Shown piece after piece: positions 23,928 through 31,922 of a DNA stretch of 46,180 nucleotides. The DNA is taken from the NCBI GenBank assembly GCA_038232515.1, contig JBBSHS010000011.1, positions 1 through 46,180 of the forward strand, in the 5' to 3' direction. Positions within the stretch are counted from its first letter, which is position 1. Each line of letters starts with the position of its first letter. Under the pieces are notes generated by a model. That model saw nothing but the letters and a program-made list of their open reading frames with translations, was not told the DNA's origin and did no database searches. The position numbers and the translations under genes are program-made. This DNA comes from JBBSHS01 sp038232515 (GTDB lineage Bacteria > Actinomycetota > Acidimicrobiia > Acidimicrobiales > JAUJNH01).

Positions 23928-25670
23928 TTACCAGCCGCCCCAGTCCTCGGCCGCCTGGCCCGAGCGGTAGGCGTCGAGGAGATGGTCGAGCCAACCGGCG
24001 CTGTCGTCCAGCCCGCCGGGCCGGTTTCGGACCAGCCACAGGCGCCGGTAGTCGCCGATGAGCGGCTCCAGGCGGTCGGCCAGGTCGGCCCGGGCTCCGG
24101 CCGGGACAGAGCTGATCGAGCCGTCGCCGGTGGCCCGGGCGCGGGCGTCGGCCACCAGGACCGCCACATAGGCGATGGCCCAGCGCAGCTCGTCGACGAC
24201 CTGCCGGGCGTCGTGGCGGGCGCTGCGGATGGCCTCGACCCGCCTGGACGCCCCGGCCAGCGTGTCGTCCACGGCGTCGAGCTCGTCGACGACCAGGCCG
24301 GCGGTGAAGCCCTGGCCCACGATGGCCTGGGGGTAGTAGCCGTGCAGCACCAGAGTCGAGCAGTTGGGGAACTGCGGGGTCAGCAGGCGGTGGAGGTCGC
24401 CCATCTCGTGCAGGAGGGCGCCGGCCTGACCCGCCGCGTCGGCGAAGGCGTGGACGTCGAGGGCGGCCTCCAGGTCGAGCTCGGCGTTGCGGGCCGGCCC
24501 CCATGCCGCCGCCGCACCGAAGGCGAAACCGGGTTCGCTCACGGGCAGGGGCTGGAGGTGGCCCTGGTCGCCCCAGTCGGTGTTGAGCAGGCCGGCGCCG
24601 CCGTGGTCTAGAGCGGCGTTGGCGGCACCGAGGATGTTGCCCCGCATGTTGGTCCACCGGCCGACCACCGAATCCCAGCTTGACGTACCCGGGCACGTCC
24701 AAAACGGTGTGCCGGCGGCGGCAAGGGCGGCGGCCCGCAGGGCCAGCGCGGAGTCGTCCTCGTAGCCCCACTCGCACACCGTCACACCGTCGGGCAGCCG
24801 CCCGGTACCACCGGCGCCGTCGCCCCGGTGGCCGTGGGCGGCCAGGACGTCGCCCCACACCAGCATTTCACGGCCGTCCAGCTCGGGTGCGGCCCTCAGT
24901 CCGGCCAGCCAGGCGACATAGTCTCCGAACCCCTCGGCGGGTAGCTCCCATGGCTCGTCCAGGCCCACATGGGCGCGGCCGCTAGTGAAGTTGGGCAGCA
25001 GCTCCCCCAGCAGCTGACGAACGAGGGCGAACGCCCCGGGGTTGGCCGGGTCGAGGGTGGTGGGTGGGCGGTGCCGCCCGTTCCCGCTCGTCCAGCCCTC
25101 CGGCCGCAGGGCCAGCGACCGGTAGCGGTCGTGCCGGAGCCAGCGCTCGAAATGGCCGAGGCAGTTCTGGTTGGGCACCAGCTCGACGTGGCGCTGGCGG
25201 CAGAAGCGGTCGAGGTGGCGGACCTCGTCGGGGGTCAGGGGGCTGGCGTGGCGCCACACCTGCTCGTGCTCGGCGTAGGCGAAGGTGTGCTCGACGTACA
25301 GCTGGAGCTGGTTGACCTTCCAGCCCGCCAGCCGGTCGACGAGCGTCTCGAGCGTGGCCATGGTCGGCACCTTGTCCCTGGAGATGTCGAGCATCACCGC
25401 CCGCACGGCCAGGTCCGGCCAGTCCTCGACTTCGCCGACGGGCAGTCGGCCATCGTGGGTGCGGGTCAGCTGGGCCAGCGTCGTCAGGGCGTGGGCCTCG
25501 CCGGCCGCGTCGGCGGCGTCGACCCGGGTGCCCTCCTCGTCTATGCGCAGGCGGTAACCCTCGGGCGGCAGGGAGGGGTCGGGGGCCAGCCCCGGTTCGG
25601 TCGGCACCACCCGTCCGCGGCCCAGCTCCACGGTACGGGGTTGTGGGATGAGAACAGGTCGCTGGCTCAG
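23928..25670 (-). CDS. GH20-like beta-N-acetylhexosaminidase
   Basis: A predicted hexosaminidase without signal peptide, so cytoplasmic. The ~580-residue protein has a short N-terminal GH20b-like domain (VLIPQPRTVELGRGR ... AGEAHALTTLAQLTR). The GH20 barrel follows with VRAVMLDISRDKVPTMATL, WKVNQLQLYVEHTFAY, HVELVPNQNCLGHFERWL and HVGLDEPWELP, the last holding the Asp-Glu catalytic pair near residue 237. A helical C-terminal region follows. No ATG or GTG fits the N-terminus: GTG 25631 would cut the family opening. A CTG at 25670 has AGAGGA 6 nt upstream and overlaps the GNAT stop (CTGA). It is the last gene of the nahK-GNAT-GH20 operon. Confidence 0.87.
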   Translation of the reverse strand: MSQRPVLIPQPRTVELGRGRVVPTEPGLAPDPSLPPEGYRLRIDEEGTRVDAADAAGEAHALTTLAQLTRTHDGRLPVGEVEDWPDLAVRAVMLDISRDKVPTMATLETLVDRLAGWKVNQLQLYVEHTFAYAEHEQVWRHASPLTPDEVRHLDRFCRQRHVELVPNQNCLGHFERWLRHDRYRSLALRPEGWTSGNGRHRPPTTLDPANPGAFALVRQLLGELLPNFTSGRAHVGLDEPWELPAEGFGDYVAWLAGLRAAPELDGREMLVWGDVLAAHGHRGDGAGGTGRLPDGVTVCEWGYEDDSALALRAAALAAAGTPFWTCPGTSSWDSVVGRWTNMRGNILGAANAALDHGGAGLLNTDWGDQGHLQPLPVSEPGFAFGAAAAWGPARNAELDLEAALDVHAFADAAGQAGALLHEMGDLHRLLTPQFPNCSTLVLHGYYPQAIVGQGFTAGLVVDELDAVDDTLAGASRRVEAIRSARHDARQVVDELRWAIAYVAVLVADARARATGDGSISSVPAGARADLADRLEPLIGDYRRLWLVRNRPGGLDDSAGWLDHLLDAYRSGQAAEDWGGW

Positions 25671-26581
25671 TGTCGGTCCTCTGCCCGGCCGGGGCGGTCC
25701 TTGCGGTAGACGAAGAAGACGCGGCCGACGGTGCCCCCCAGTCGCCCGTAGGGCACGAACGGGCCCACCCAGGCCACCTCGATGCGCCGCCGGCCGTCGG
25801 CCCTCAGGCGGTGGAGGGTGCCGAGCAGGGCGGCCGTCCCCCCTCCCCGCCCCACCAGATCGAGGCGCACGGCCACCGGCCCCAGCAGCCCGGCGCGGTT
25901 CACGTCCCAGGCGCACACGGCGCTGAGGCCGGCCCCGTCACGGGCCAGGACCAGGGTCGAGTGGCGGAGGGCCTTGACCACCTCGGCCTTCCACTCCGGC
26001 CAGTTGCCGTCCATGAACGTGCCCACCTCGTCGAGGTCGGCTTCGGTGGCGGCCCACGAGCCGCCAGGGTCGGCGGGCAGGGCGCCGAGGTCCAGGTCGA
26101 CGTTGTAGTTGGCGCCCACCCGGTCGAAGTGATGGCGTTCGAGGAGGGCCAGCATCGACGTGTGGACGGTCTCGACGCCGGGCCACAGGTAATAGGGAGC
26201 GTCGGCCCCGACGGTGATGGAAGGCTGAGCGGCGAGGTCGGTCTCGGCCACGTCGACGAGGGCGTGGCCGAGACCCCGACCCCGATGGGCGGGGTCGACG
26301 CACAGCAGCCGGATGTACCCGCCGTCCTGACCGCACACCGTGGCGACCACCCCGACCTGCGGATCGCCCCGCACCACCGCAGGCTGGTCGGGGGCCCACA
26401 GGCAGGCCTCCAGCTCGGCGGCCGTCGGCGGGTCGGCCGTCGAGCGCCGGCACAGGGCGGCGATGGCGTCGACCTCGGACCGGCCGAGGGCGCCGGACAG
26501 GTCGACCACCGGGGCCGCCCTGTGCCGTTGGGGACGACCTGGCGGGGTCGTGGCCCGCGGATCGCCGCCCCCTCGGCTCAT
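25667..26581 (-). CDS. double GNAT-domain acetyltransferase
   Basis: A 304-residue soluble protein with two GNAT folds. The first (about 30-150) has the acetyl-CoA motif LLCVDPAHRGRGLGHALVDV. The second (about 165-300) is less canonical (LDLVGRGGGTAALLGTLHRL). Tandem GNATs of this size include mycothiol synthase, but the motifs do not identify it as MshD. Its ATG overlaps the kinase stop (ATGA) and its stop overlaps the GH20 start, so all three are coupled. In that setting, acetylation of an amino sugar or a related amine is a reasonable guess; the substrate is not visible. Confidence 0.85.
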   Translation of the reverse strand: MSRGGGDPRATTPPGRPQRHRAAPVVDLSGALGRSEVDAIAALCRRSTADPPTAAELEACLWAPDQPAVVRGDPQVGVVATVCGQDGGYIRLLCVDPAHRGRGLGHALVDVAETDLAAQPSITVGADAPYYLWPGVETVHTSMLALLERHHFDRVGANYNVDLDLGALPADPGGSWAATEADLDEVGTFMDGNWPEWKAEVVKALRHSTLVLARDGAGLSAVCAWDVNRAGLLGPVAVRLDLVGRGGGTAALLGTLHRLRADGRRRIEVAWVGPFVPYGRLGGTVGRVFFVYRKDRPGRAEDRH

Positions 26582-27570
26582 GGTGGCAGCGTAGAGACGA
26601 GGGAGCGGGTGAGAAGGAGTTGGCCGGCCGCCCGCTCCGCGTTACGGCCAGACCGGTCGACCTTGAAATAGACATCGCCGGCCAGGTGGTCGGTCAGGAA
26701 GCGGACGGCCTGCTCCCAGGCGATGACCGGCCCTACCAGCGGCAGGGCGCCACGCTCGTCGTCGTCCAGCAGGTCGCCGGTGCCGGCGAGGAAGGCGTCG
26801 AGGACCCGCCCCACCAGATCCGGCTGCGCTCCTGGGTGATCGGCGTCGTCCTCGGCGGCGGCGCCGGCCAGCGAGCGGACCAGGTCACCGGCGTCCCACA
26901 GCGGCGACCCCGCCATCACCGTGTCGAGGTCAACGATGGCCACGAAATGCCCGGCCCCGTCGACCAGGACGTTGTCGGCCTTGGCGTCGTGGTGGGCGAC
27001 CCGACGGGGGAGTGACGGCAGGGCAGATGCCAACCAGGCGAGCTCCCCGATGCCCTGGACCAGGGGCCGGACCGCCCGGGCCCGCCCGAAGGCGTCATGG
27101 GCGACCGCCGTCTCGAGCTGGACCAGCCGGTGAGCTGGGTCGTGGAAATGGGGGAGGACATCCACCAGGGCGTCCGGGGGCAGGTCGGCCAGGCGCCGGT
27201 CGAAGGCGCCGAAGGCGCCGGCCACGGCATGGGCTTCCCGCGCCCGGGCCGGCCGGGTGCCGTCCAGCCAGGGGAGCATGCGCCACACCTTGCCGTTGCC
27301 GTCACGCCACAGGCGCTCCCCGTCGACGGTGGGGACGATCACCACCGGGCCGGCGATGTGCTCGACCACCAGCGCCAGGTTGGCCATCAGGGCATCCGGA
27401 TCGGCGAACACCCGGGTGTTGAGCCGCTGGAGCAGGTACCGACGGCGCCCGGCCGTCACCTTCCACGAGGCGTGGATGTGGCCACGGGGCACCGGCTCAG
27501 CCACCGTGGGCCGTCCGGCCAGCACGAAGTGGCCGGCGGCGGCCTCGGGGCCGGACTCGGGTCCGGCCAT
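26578..27570 (-). CDS. NahK-family (N-acetylhexosamine 1-kinase-like) phosphotransferase
   Basis: Predicted to phosphorylate free N-acetylhexosamine at C1. The 330-residue APH-fold protein carries signatures of the bifidobacterial NahK/LnpB group. These are GHIHASWKV near residue 30, YLLQRLNTRVFADPDALMAN, the catalytic loop AHHDAKADNVLVD, the metal motif AIVDLDTVMAGSPLWDAGDL, and a C-terminal RFLTDHLAGDVYFKVDRSGR. A good GGAGG lies 5 nt before the ATG at 27570. It heads an operon with a GNAT and a GH20 hexosaminidase, which supports an amino-sugar substrate. A strong hairpin upstream (27662-27694) isolates it from the cold-shock gene. Confidence 0.88.
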   Translation of the reverse strand: MAGPESGPEAAAGHFVLAGRPTVAEPVPRGHIHASWKVTAGRRRYLLQRLNTRVFADPDALMANLALVVEHIAGPVVIVPTVDGERLWRDGNGKVWRMLPWLDGTRPARAREAHAVAGAFGAFDRRLADLPPDALVDVLPHFHDPAHRLVQLETAVAHDAFGRARAVRPLVQGIGELAWLASALPSLPRRVAHHDAKADNVLVDGAGHFVAIVDLDTVMAGSPLWDAGDLVRSLAGAAAEDDADHPGAQPDLVGRVLDAFLAGTGDLLDDDERGALPLVGPVIAWEQAVRFLTDHLAGDVYFKVDRSGRNAERAAGQLLLTRSLVSTLPP

Positions 27571-27661
27571 CAGGCCCTCCGGTCTGACGACTGGCCTGCG
27601 CCACGGCGGGGCCGGGGCACCGACGTCGAGGGCCGGGCCGGCCGGCGGGCCACGGACGTGG

Positions 27662-27694
27662 CCGTGGCCACGCCCCTCAGGGGCGCGGCCACGG
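27662..27694 (-). terminator. terminator hairpin after the cold-shock gene
   Basis: CCGTGGCC-A-CGCCCCT and AGGGGCG-C-GGCCACGG form 16-nt arms with one mismatch and almost no loop. It lies 44 nt past the cold-shock stop. The stem is strong but lacks a T-tract. Confidence 0.65.
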
Positions 27695-27738
27695 TCCGCT
27701 TCTTGGTGGACGCGGCCAGTGGCCGCATCCCACTGTTG

Positions 27739-27942
27739 TCAGACGGGGCGCACGTTGGCGGCCTGCAGACCCTTGGGGCCCTGGCTCACCTCGAACTCGA
27801 CCTTCTGGCCCTCCTCGAGGTTCCGGTACCCCGTACCGGAGATGGCACTGAAGTGGACGAAGACGTCTGGGCCACCGGTGTCCTGGGTGATGAAACCGAA
27901 TCCCTTTTCGCCATTGAACCACTTCACGGTTCCACTCGGCAT
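27739..27942 (-). CDS. cold-shock domain protein (CspA family)
   Basis: A single-stranded RNA/DNA-binding chaperone of 67 residues, the normal Csp length. It has MPSGTVKWFNGEKGFGFITQ with RNP1 (KGFGFI) and RNP2 (VFVHFSAI), and ends GPKGLQAANVRPV. The ATG at 27942 has a strong Shine-Dalgarno sequence (AAAGGAGGG, 8 nt away), so the longer ORF upstream is rejected. The ~219 bp upstream to the ferrochelatase stop hold no gene. They probably carry its promoter and 5' leader; a TGATAT hexamer near 27979-27984 is a weak -10 candidate. A hairpin terminator follows. Confidence 0.96.
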   Translation of the reverse strand: MPSGTVKWFNGEKGFGFITQDTGGPDVFVHFSAISGTGYRNLEEGQKVEFEVSQGPKGLQAANVRPV

Positions 27943-28161
27943 GGACAATCCCTCCTTTCCTGGCCTGACTCGACCCGATATCAATTTGGGTCGTGGCCCT
28001 GGCTCTCATGGAGCCGGAGGGAACTGCACGCGCTGGATGCCGATACTGCGCCCTCAGAGCCACACCGTACATTGAAACGGAGCGGGCGTGTGCCATCCCT
28101 GTTTTCCGCTCTCCGGGAACCTCCGCCCCGGTCGGTCGGGCGGCCGGCCCGGTCCCTCCGG

Positions 28162-29160
28162 TCACCGTGGGCAGCACCCGGCCGGGCACGGCGTGTGGTG
28201 GGGCCCCAGCGGGCTGAGGGCGCGGGCCGGGGCGCCGCTCATCCGCTCCTCGACCAGCTCACGGACCATGGACACGAAGTCGGGGTCTGTTCCCACCGTT
28301 TCGGCCCGGACCATGCGCAGGCCCAACCCGGCGGCGTGGGCCGCGGCCTCGGTGTCGAGGTCCCACACCACCTCCATGTGGTCGGACACGAAGCCGATGG
28401 GGCCCACGACCACCTCGGTCGTCCCCGCCGCGGCCAGCGCCGACAGATGGGTGTTGATGTCCGGCTCCAGCCATGGCTGCCCCGGCGGCCCGCTGCGGCT
28501 CTGGAACACCAACTGCCACGGATGGGAAGCGGCGGTGTCGGCCCGGTCGGACACCAGGCCGGCCGTGACCCGCAGCTGGCGCAGGTAGTCGGACGTCTCG
28601 GCCCACACCGCGGGGACCGAGTGGGCCGTGAAGGCGACCGGTGCCGAGGGGTGGACCTGGGCGAGGGCGTGGCCCAACCGGGTGGCCAGAGGTTCGATGA
28701 AGCCCGGGTGGTCGAAGAAGGCCCGCAGTTTCTCGACCCCGGGGGCACCCTGGCCCACCTCGGCCCGGGCGGTCACGATGGCGTCCAGGTACTGGCGGCA
28801 GCCAGAGTGGCTGGCGTAGGCAGACGTGACGAAGCACAGGGCGCGGCGGACGCCGTCGTCGCGCATGCGGGCCAACGTGTCGGCCAGCAGAGGGTGCCAG
28901 TTGCGGTTCGCCCAGTAGCACCGCAGGTCAAGGCGGCTGCGGCCCAGCTCGGTCTGGATGGCGGTCAGGAGGGCCCGGTTCTGGTCGTTGATGGGGCTGC
29001 GACCGCCGAAGTGGTGGTAGTGCTCGGCCACGGCGGACAACCGGGCCGGGGGGACCCGCCCGCCTGTCACCCGCTCCAGGAAGGGCATCACCTCCTCCGG
29101 TCCCTCCGGCCCGCCGAAAGACAGAAGCAGGAAAGCGTCGTAGGGCGGCCATTCGGTCAC
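28162..29160 (-). CDS. hemH: ferrochelatase (coproporphyrin-type in actinobacteria)
   Basis: Inserts Fe2+ into the porphyrin; in Actinomycetota the substrate is normally coproporphyrin III (CpfC), which I infer from taxonomy. The 332-residue protein opens with DAFLLLSFGGPEGPEEVMPF. It has the iron-ligand motif VAFTAHSVP (catalytic His) and the Glu-bearing PIGFVSDHMEVVWDLD. An internal Cys (SGCRQYLD) and a C-terminal CPAGCC resemble the cysteine set that holds a [2Fe-2S] cluster in some actinobacterial enzymes. The start is GTG at 29160, 7 nt past TATCCT, hence probably leaderless. It is divergent from a PlsY-like gene. Confidence 0.95.
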   Translation of the reverse strand: MTEWPPYDAFLLLSFGGPEGPEEVMPFLERVTGGRVPPARLSAVAEHYHHFGGRSPINDQNRALLTAIQTELGRSRLDLRCYWANRNWHPLLADTLARMRDDGVRRALCFVTSAYASHSGCRQYLDAIVTARAEVGQGAPGVEKLRAFFDHPGFIEPLATRLGHALAQVHPSAPVAFTAHSVPAVWAETSDYLRQLRVTAGLVSDRADTAASHPWQLVFQSRSGPPGQPWLEPDINTHLSALAAAGTTEVVVGPIGFVSDHMEVVWDLDTEAAAHAAGLGLRMVRAETVGTDPDFVSMVRELVEERMSGAPARALSPLGPHHTPCPAGCCPR

Positions 29161-29167
29161 ACCGGCG

Positions 29168-29173
29168 AGGATA
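29168..29173 (-). promoter_or_regulatory. -10-like hexamer of ferrochelatase (leaderless)
   Basis: TATCCT, then 7 nt, then GTG (29160). The hexamer overlaps a possible upstream ATG of the divergent gene, which argues against that ATG. Confidence 0.55.
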
Positions 29174-29202
29174 TGAGCCCCGACAGCCGTCGCCAGCGGC
29201 GG

Positions 29203-29208
29203 TACGGT
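29203..29208 (+). promoter_or_regulatory. -10-like hexamer of the PlsY-like gene (leaderless)
   Basis: TACGGT, then 6 nt, then GTG at 29215. It supports the shorter start for this gene. Confidence 0.45.
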
Positions 29209-29214
29209 CGAGCT

Positions 29215-29832
29215 GTGGGGGCGACGAGGACGCTGGCCGCGGTCGGTGTCGGCTACCTGTTGGGCACCCTCCCGTCGGCCGACCTCGCCGCGGCTGTGGC
29301 CACCGGCGGAGAGGTCGACCTGCGCCAGGCCGGCAGCGGCAGCCCGGGCGGGGCCAACGCCTACAACGTCCTGGGACCGGCCTGGGGCTATGGCGTCATG
29401 GCCGCCGACATTGGCAAGGGAGCGGCCGCAGGCCTGCTCGGTCGTCGCATCGGCGGAGGTGACGGGGCCAATGCGGCCGCCGCCGGCGCCGTGATCGGCC
29501 ACTGCTTCCCCATCTGGACCGGCTTCAAAGGGGGCAAGGGTGTGGCGGCCAGCGTGGGCCAGTGCTTCGTCACCTTCCCCGCCTACTTCCCCGTCGACAT
29601 CGGCGTCGCCATCGCCTTTTCCGGCCGCCGTTTCAAGGCCAGGGCCCGCACCGCCACGCTGGTCTCGTCGAGCCTCTGGCTGGCGGCCACGTTGGTGTGG
29701 TGGTGGCGGCGCTGGCCGAACCTGTGGGGAGGGCCGCCCACCGTCGCCCTCCCACTGGCCGCTGCCGTCAGCGGCGCAGCCATCGCCTACAGGTTCTCCA
29801 CCGTGGCCGGCCCTCCCCTGCCCCCGGGCTAG
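29215..29832 (+). CDS. PlsY-like glycerol-3-phosphate acyltransferase
   Basis: A predicted multi-pass acyl-phosphate:glycerol-3-phosphate acyltransferase making lysophosphatidate in the inner membrane. The ~205-residue protein keeps all three PlsY motifs: AGSGSPGGANAYNVLG (motif 1, with SP instead of the usual N), ADIGKGAAAG (motif 2) and TGFKGGKGVAAS (motif 3). The C-terminal half is less conserved, with a basic loop (RRFKARARTAT) and further hydrophobic segments. I choose GTG 29215 because TACGGT lies 6 nt upstream and the first TM then starts at the N-terminus; ATG 29173 would add 14 polar residues. A second, more divergent paralogue lies at 42135. Confidence 0.85.
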   Translation: MGATRTLAAVGVGYLLGTLPSADLAAAVATGGEVDLRQAGSGSPGGANAYNVLGPAWGYGVMAADIGKGAAAGLLGRRIGGGDGANAAAAGAVIGHCFPIWTGFKGGKGVAASVGQCFVTFPAYFPVDIGVAIAFSGRRFKARARTATLVSSSLWLAATLVWWWRRWPNLWGGPPTVALPLAAAVSGAAIAYRFSTVAGPPLPPG

Positions 29833-29858
29833 GGAGGGGAGAGGGAGAGGGGGAGAGG
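29831..29858 (+). repeat. 28-nt pure purine tract
   Basis: An uninterrupted A/G run follows the PlsY-like stop in the ~70-bp convergent gap before the beta-propeller gene. It is a low-complexity, polypurine sequence with partial mirror symmetry. Confidence 0.8.
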
Positions 29859-29903
29859 CGAAGGCAGGCAAGAGGGCGGGCAGGAGCCTTGCCCGGCGCT
29901 GTC

Positions 29904-31028
29904 TCAGCTGGGTGACCAGCTCACGACCGAGCCTGGGCAGACGTTCCTGGCCTCGGACCCGATCGGCTGCACCCATACCTGGTCCTGGCCGTCGGGCCGG
30001 CGGGCGGACCAGCACACCGCCGTGCTGTCCGGCGACCAGGGGGTCTGCGAGCGTGCGTACTGTTCCGCGAAGGGCAGGTAGTGGCGGGCGGCGGCGGCCG
30101 TCGGGACGTAGCTGCACAGCGCCGAAGGTTCGAGGCCGCCGTCCCACACCAGGCCCCGCACGAGCGCCCTGCCGTCGTCCGGCCCGACCAGCAGCAGCAG
30201 ACGTTCACCGTCGGGGCTCCAGCAGAAGGCCACCGGGGGCTGCGACCAGACCACGTCGAGTATGTCGGTGTCGAGGTCGTACACGCACAGGGCATCGGGG
30301 ATGGCGTGACCGGTGTCCGCCAGGACGTCAGCGGTCACCGGTGCCCTTCCCCGAAGCGTGCCGCAGACGAAGGCGATGCGTCGGCCGTCGGGTGACGGAA
30401 CGAACCGGGCATAGCCCTCGTAGCGGCAGATGGTCCTCTTGAGCTGGCCGGCGGGGTCGATCAGTGCGATGCGCTCGCCGTCGCCGTCGCCATTGCCGTC
30501 GGCCACCGCGGCGACGAGTCCGGCAGGCAGCCAGGCGGGGGCCGTGAACGTGCCCGGCCCGAAGGCCAGCGGTCGCTCGCCGTCGTCGGTGGCCACGACC
30601 AGGCGGTCCTCGCTGACGTGGGTCGCCACCCCCGACCCGTCAGGCGCCCAGTCGAAGAACAGGGGCGAGCCACGGGTGAGCACACGGGAGGCCGCGCCCG
30701 GCTCCACCACGGTGAGGTCGTAGCCCAGCGGACCGGCGCCCAGGCACGCCACCGCCCGGCCGTCGGGACGCCACTGGAAATAGAACGGCGCCGCCGCCAT
30801 CGGGATCTCCATGCGGTCACCCCCGTCGGGGTCGGCCAGCACCACGGCCGCCTTCAGACCGCCGGCACGGGTGAGGGTGGAGAAGACGATGCGGCTGCCG
30901 TCGGGCGACCAGGTCGGCTGCTGGTGGAGCCGGTGGGGGCCCCCGTACGCCACCACGGTGCGGTCGCCCCCTTCCGGGTCGCACGTGGTGATGGTGCCGT
31001 CGTCATGCAGCACCACGAGCCGGTTCAC
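29904..31028 (-). CDS. WD40/TolB-like beta-propeller protein
   Basis: A 374-residue protein built of repeated PD40-type blades. WSPDGSRIVFST, WRPDGRAVACL, WAPDGSGVATH, PSPDGRRIAFVCG, WSPDGERLLLL, WSPDSTAVCWS and a final VSWSPS give about six or seven blades. No signal peptide is present, so it should be cytoplasmic. The blade chemistry resembles TolB and DPP-IV N-terminal propellers, but no peptidase domain follows. The start is GTG at 31028, 7 nt past TAACGT, consistent with a leaderless message. Function unknown; a protein- or ligand-binding platform is likely. Confidence 0.85.
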   Translation of the reverse strand: MNRLVVLHDDGTITTCDPEGGDRTVVAYGGPHRLHQQPTWSPDGSRIVFSTLTRAGGLKAAVVLADPDGGDRMEIPMAAAPFYFQWRPDGRAVACLGAGPLGYDLTVVEPGAASRVLTRGSPLFFDWAPDGSGVATHVSEDRLVVATDDGERPLAFGPGTFTAPAWLPAGLVAAVADGNGDGDGERIALIDPAGQLKRTICRYEGYARFVPSPDGRRIAFVCGTLRGRAPVTADVLADTGHAIPDALCVYDLDTDILDVVWSQPPVAFCWSPDGERLLLLVGPDDGRALVRGLVWDGGLEPSALCSYVPTAAAARHYLPFAEQYARSQTPWSPDSTAVCWSARRPDGQDQVWVQPIGSEARNVCPGSVVSWSPS

Positions 31029-31035
31029 GCCGGGG

Positions 31036-31041
31036 ACGTTA
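31036..31041 (-). promoter_or_regulatory. -10-like hexamer of the propeller gene (leaderless)
   Basis: TAACGT, 7 nt, GTG (31028). Confidence 0.5.
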
Positions 31042-31091
31042 CCGAGGGGTGGCCAACCGCTCGGGCGGATGGGCGGCCGGGTGGGTGGTGG

Positions 31092-31616
31092 CTACGGCTT
31101 GACGGTGGTGGTGACGGGGCGCTTCGTCGTCGTCACCGCCGGCTTGGTGGTGGTGACGCCTCCCTTGGTCGTACCGGTGGCGGGCTTCGTGGTCCCGGTC
31201 GTGCCACCCGTGGATGTGCCTATCGTGAACGTCCCCGTGGCCGCGTCCTGACCGTTGTCGGTGGCATGGACGGTGTAGTCGCCAGCCGGATTGCTGGCGG
31301 TGGCGTGGTACTGGGCGGACACGGTGCCGTCGGCCCCCACGGGGTGGGTGCCACCCTGGAACGCATAGTTCTTCGGGCCCTGGAGCTTGAACACGATTGA
31401 GTCGCCCACCTTGAGCAGGACAACCCGGAAGGTGAAGACCGTTCCGACCGGGCCTGAGGTGGGGTTCACCACCACGGCGGGCGGGGCGACGGTCGTGGTG
31501 GTGGCGACGGTCGTGGTGGTGGTCGGTGCCGCCTTCGAGCCCCCGCCGCCACAGGCACCGACGACAGCCGCCAGCCCGGAGGCGACGACCAGGGCCAGGG
31601 CGGGTCGGCGGGTCAT
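31092..31616 (-). CDS. putative lipoprotein with Thr-rich linkers
   Basis: A 174-residue exported protein. The signal peptide ends in lipobox VGAC (VVASGLAAVVGACGGGG). A Thr/Val/Ala-rich linker, one beta-sandwich-like domain of ~85 residues (VNPTSGPVGTVFTFRVVLLK ... GDYTVHATDNGQDAATGTF) and a Thr/Lys/Gly-rich C-terminal tail follow. The domain resembles IPT/Ig-like extracellular folds. Thr-rich tails may be O-mannosylated in actinobacteria (inference). ATG 31616 sits 7 nt past TAGATT, so I prefer it to the GTG one codon earlier. Function unknown. Confidence 0.82.
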   Translation of the reverse strand: MTRRPALALVVASGLAAVVGACGGGGSKAAPTTTTTVATTTTVAPPAVVVNPTSGPVGTVFTFRVVLLKVGDSIVFKLQGPKNYAFQGGTHPVGADGTVSAQYHATASNPAGDYTVHATDNGQDAATGTFTIGTSTGGTTGTTKPATGTTKGGVTTTKPAVTTTKRPVTTTVKP

Positions 31617-31623
31617 CACTTCA

Positions 31624-31629
31624 AATCTA
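31624..31629 (-). promoter_or_regulatory. -10-like hexamer of the lipoprotein gene (leaderless)
   Basis: TAGATT, 7 nt, ATG (31616). One of the clearest examples of the pattern in the window. Confidence 0.6.
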
Positions 31630-31724
31630 CCGGGACTCCGACTGCGGATCGGCCCCGGGCGCGGGCCCGACCGCGGTCACCCCCGCGTCAGGCCGTCGAC
31701 GACGCCGTCTGGCACACTGGTCGG

Positions 31725-31922
31725 GTGGCCCGAGAGCACCGGTCGCTGCTCGATGCGATCGACACCGCCGTCCTGATCATCGTGCTGCTGTTCATCGCCG
31801 TGGTCGTGCTTTCGGTGATCTCGTTGGTCATCCACGTCGTGCTATTTGCGGCCGAGGTGGCGGCGGTCGTGTTGGTGGTCGTCGTACTGGCCCGGCTGTT
31901 CAGTGGGCGCCGCCGGACTTGA
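31725..31922 (+). CDS. small membrane protein, unknown function
   Basis: A 65-residue protein that is mostly one or two very hydrophobic helices (AVLIIVLLFIAVVVLSVISL and VVLFAAEVAAVVLVVVVLA), with a charged N-terminus and an RRR end. The start is GTG at 31725, with CACACT 6 nt upstream (weak -10). It is divergent from the lipoprotein gene. The ~160 bp after it hold no convincing gene. Family not recognised; a small membrane-embedded peptide is all the sequence shows. Confidence 0.6.
   Translation: MAREHRSLLDAIDTAVLIIVLLFIAVVVLSVISLVIHVVLFAAEVAAVVLVVVVLARLFSGRRRT

Noticed and set aside
26921..27305. Aminoglycoside resistance kinase
   Set aside because: The APH fold is present, but the RLNT, DLDTVM and LAGDVYF motifs fit the NahK sugar-kinase group, and the neighbours are sugar genes.
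27097..29832. A 911-codon plus-strand open frame
   Set aside because: It runs antisense through nahK, csp and hemH and only its 3' end matches a family (PlsY-like). Long open shadow frames are expected at this GC content.
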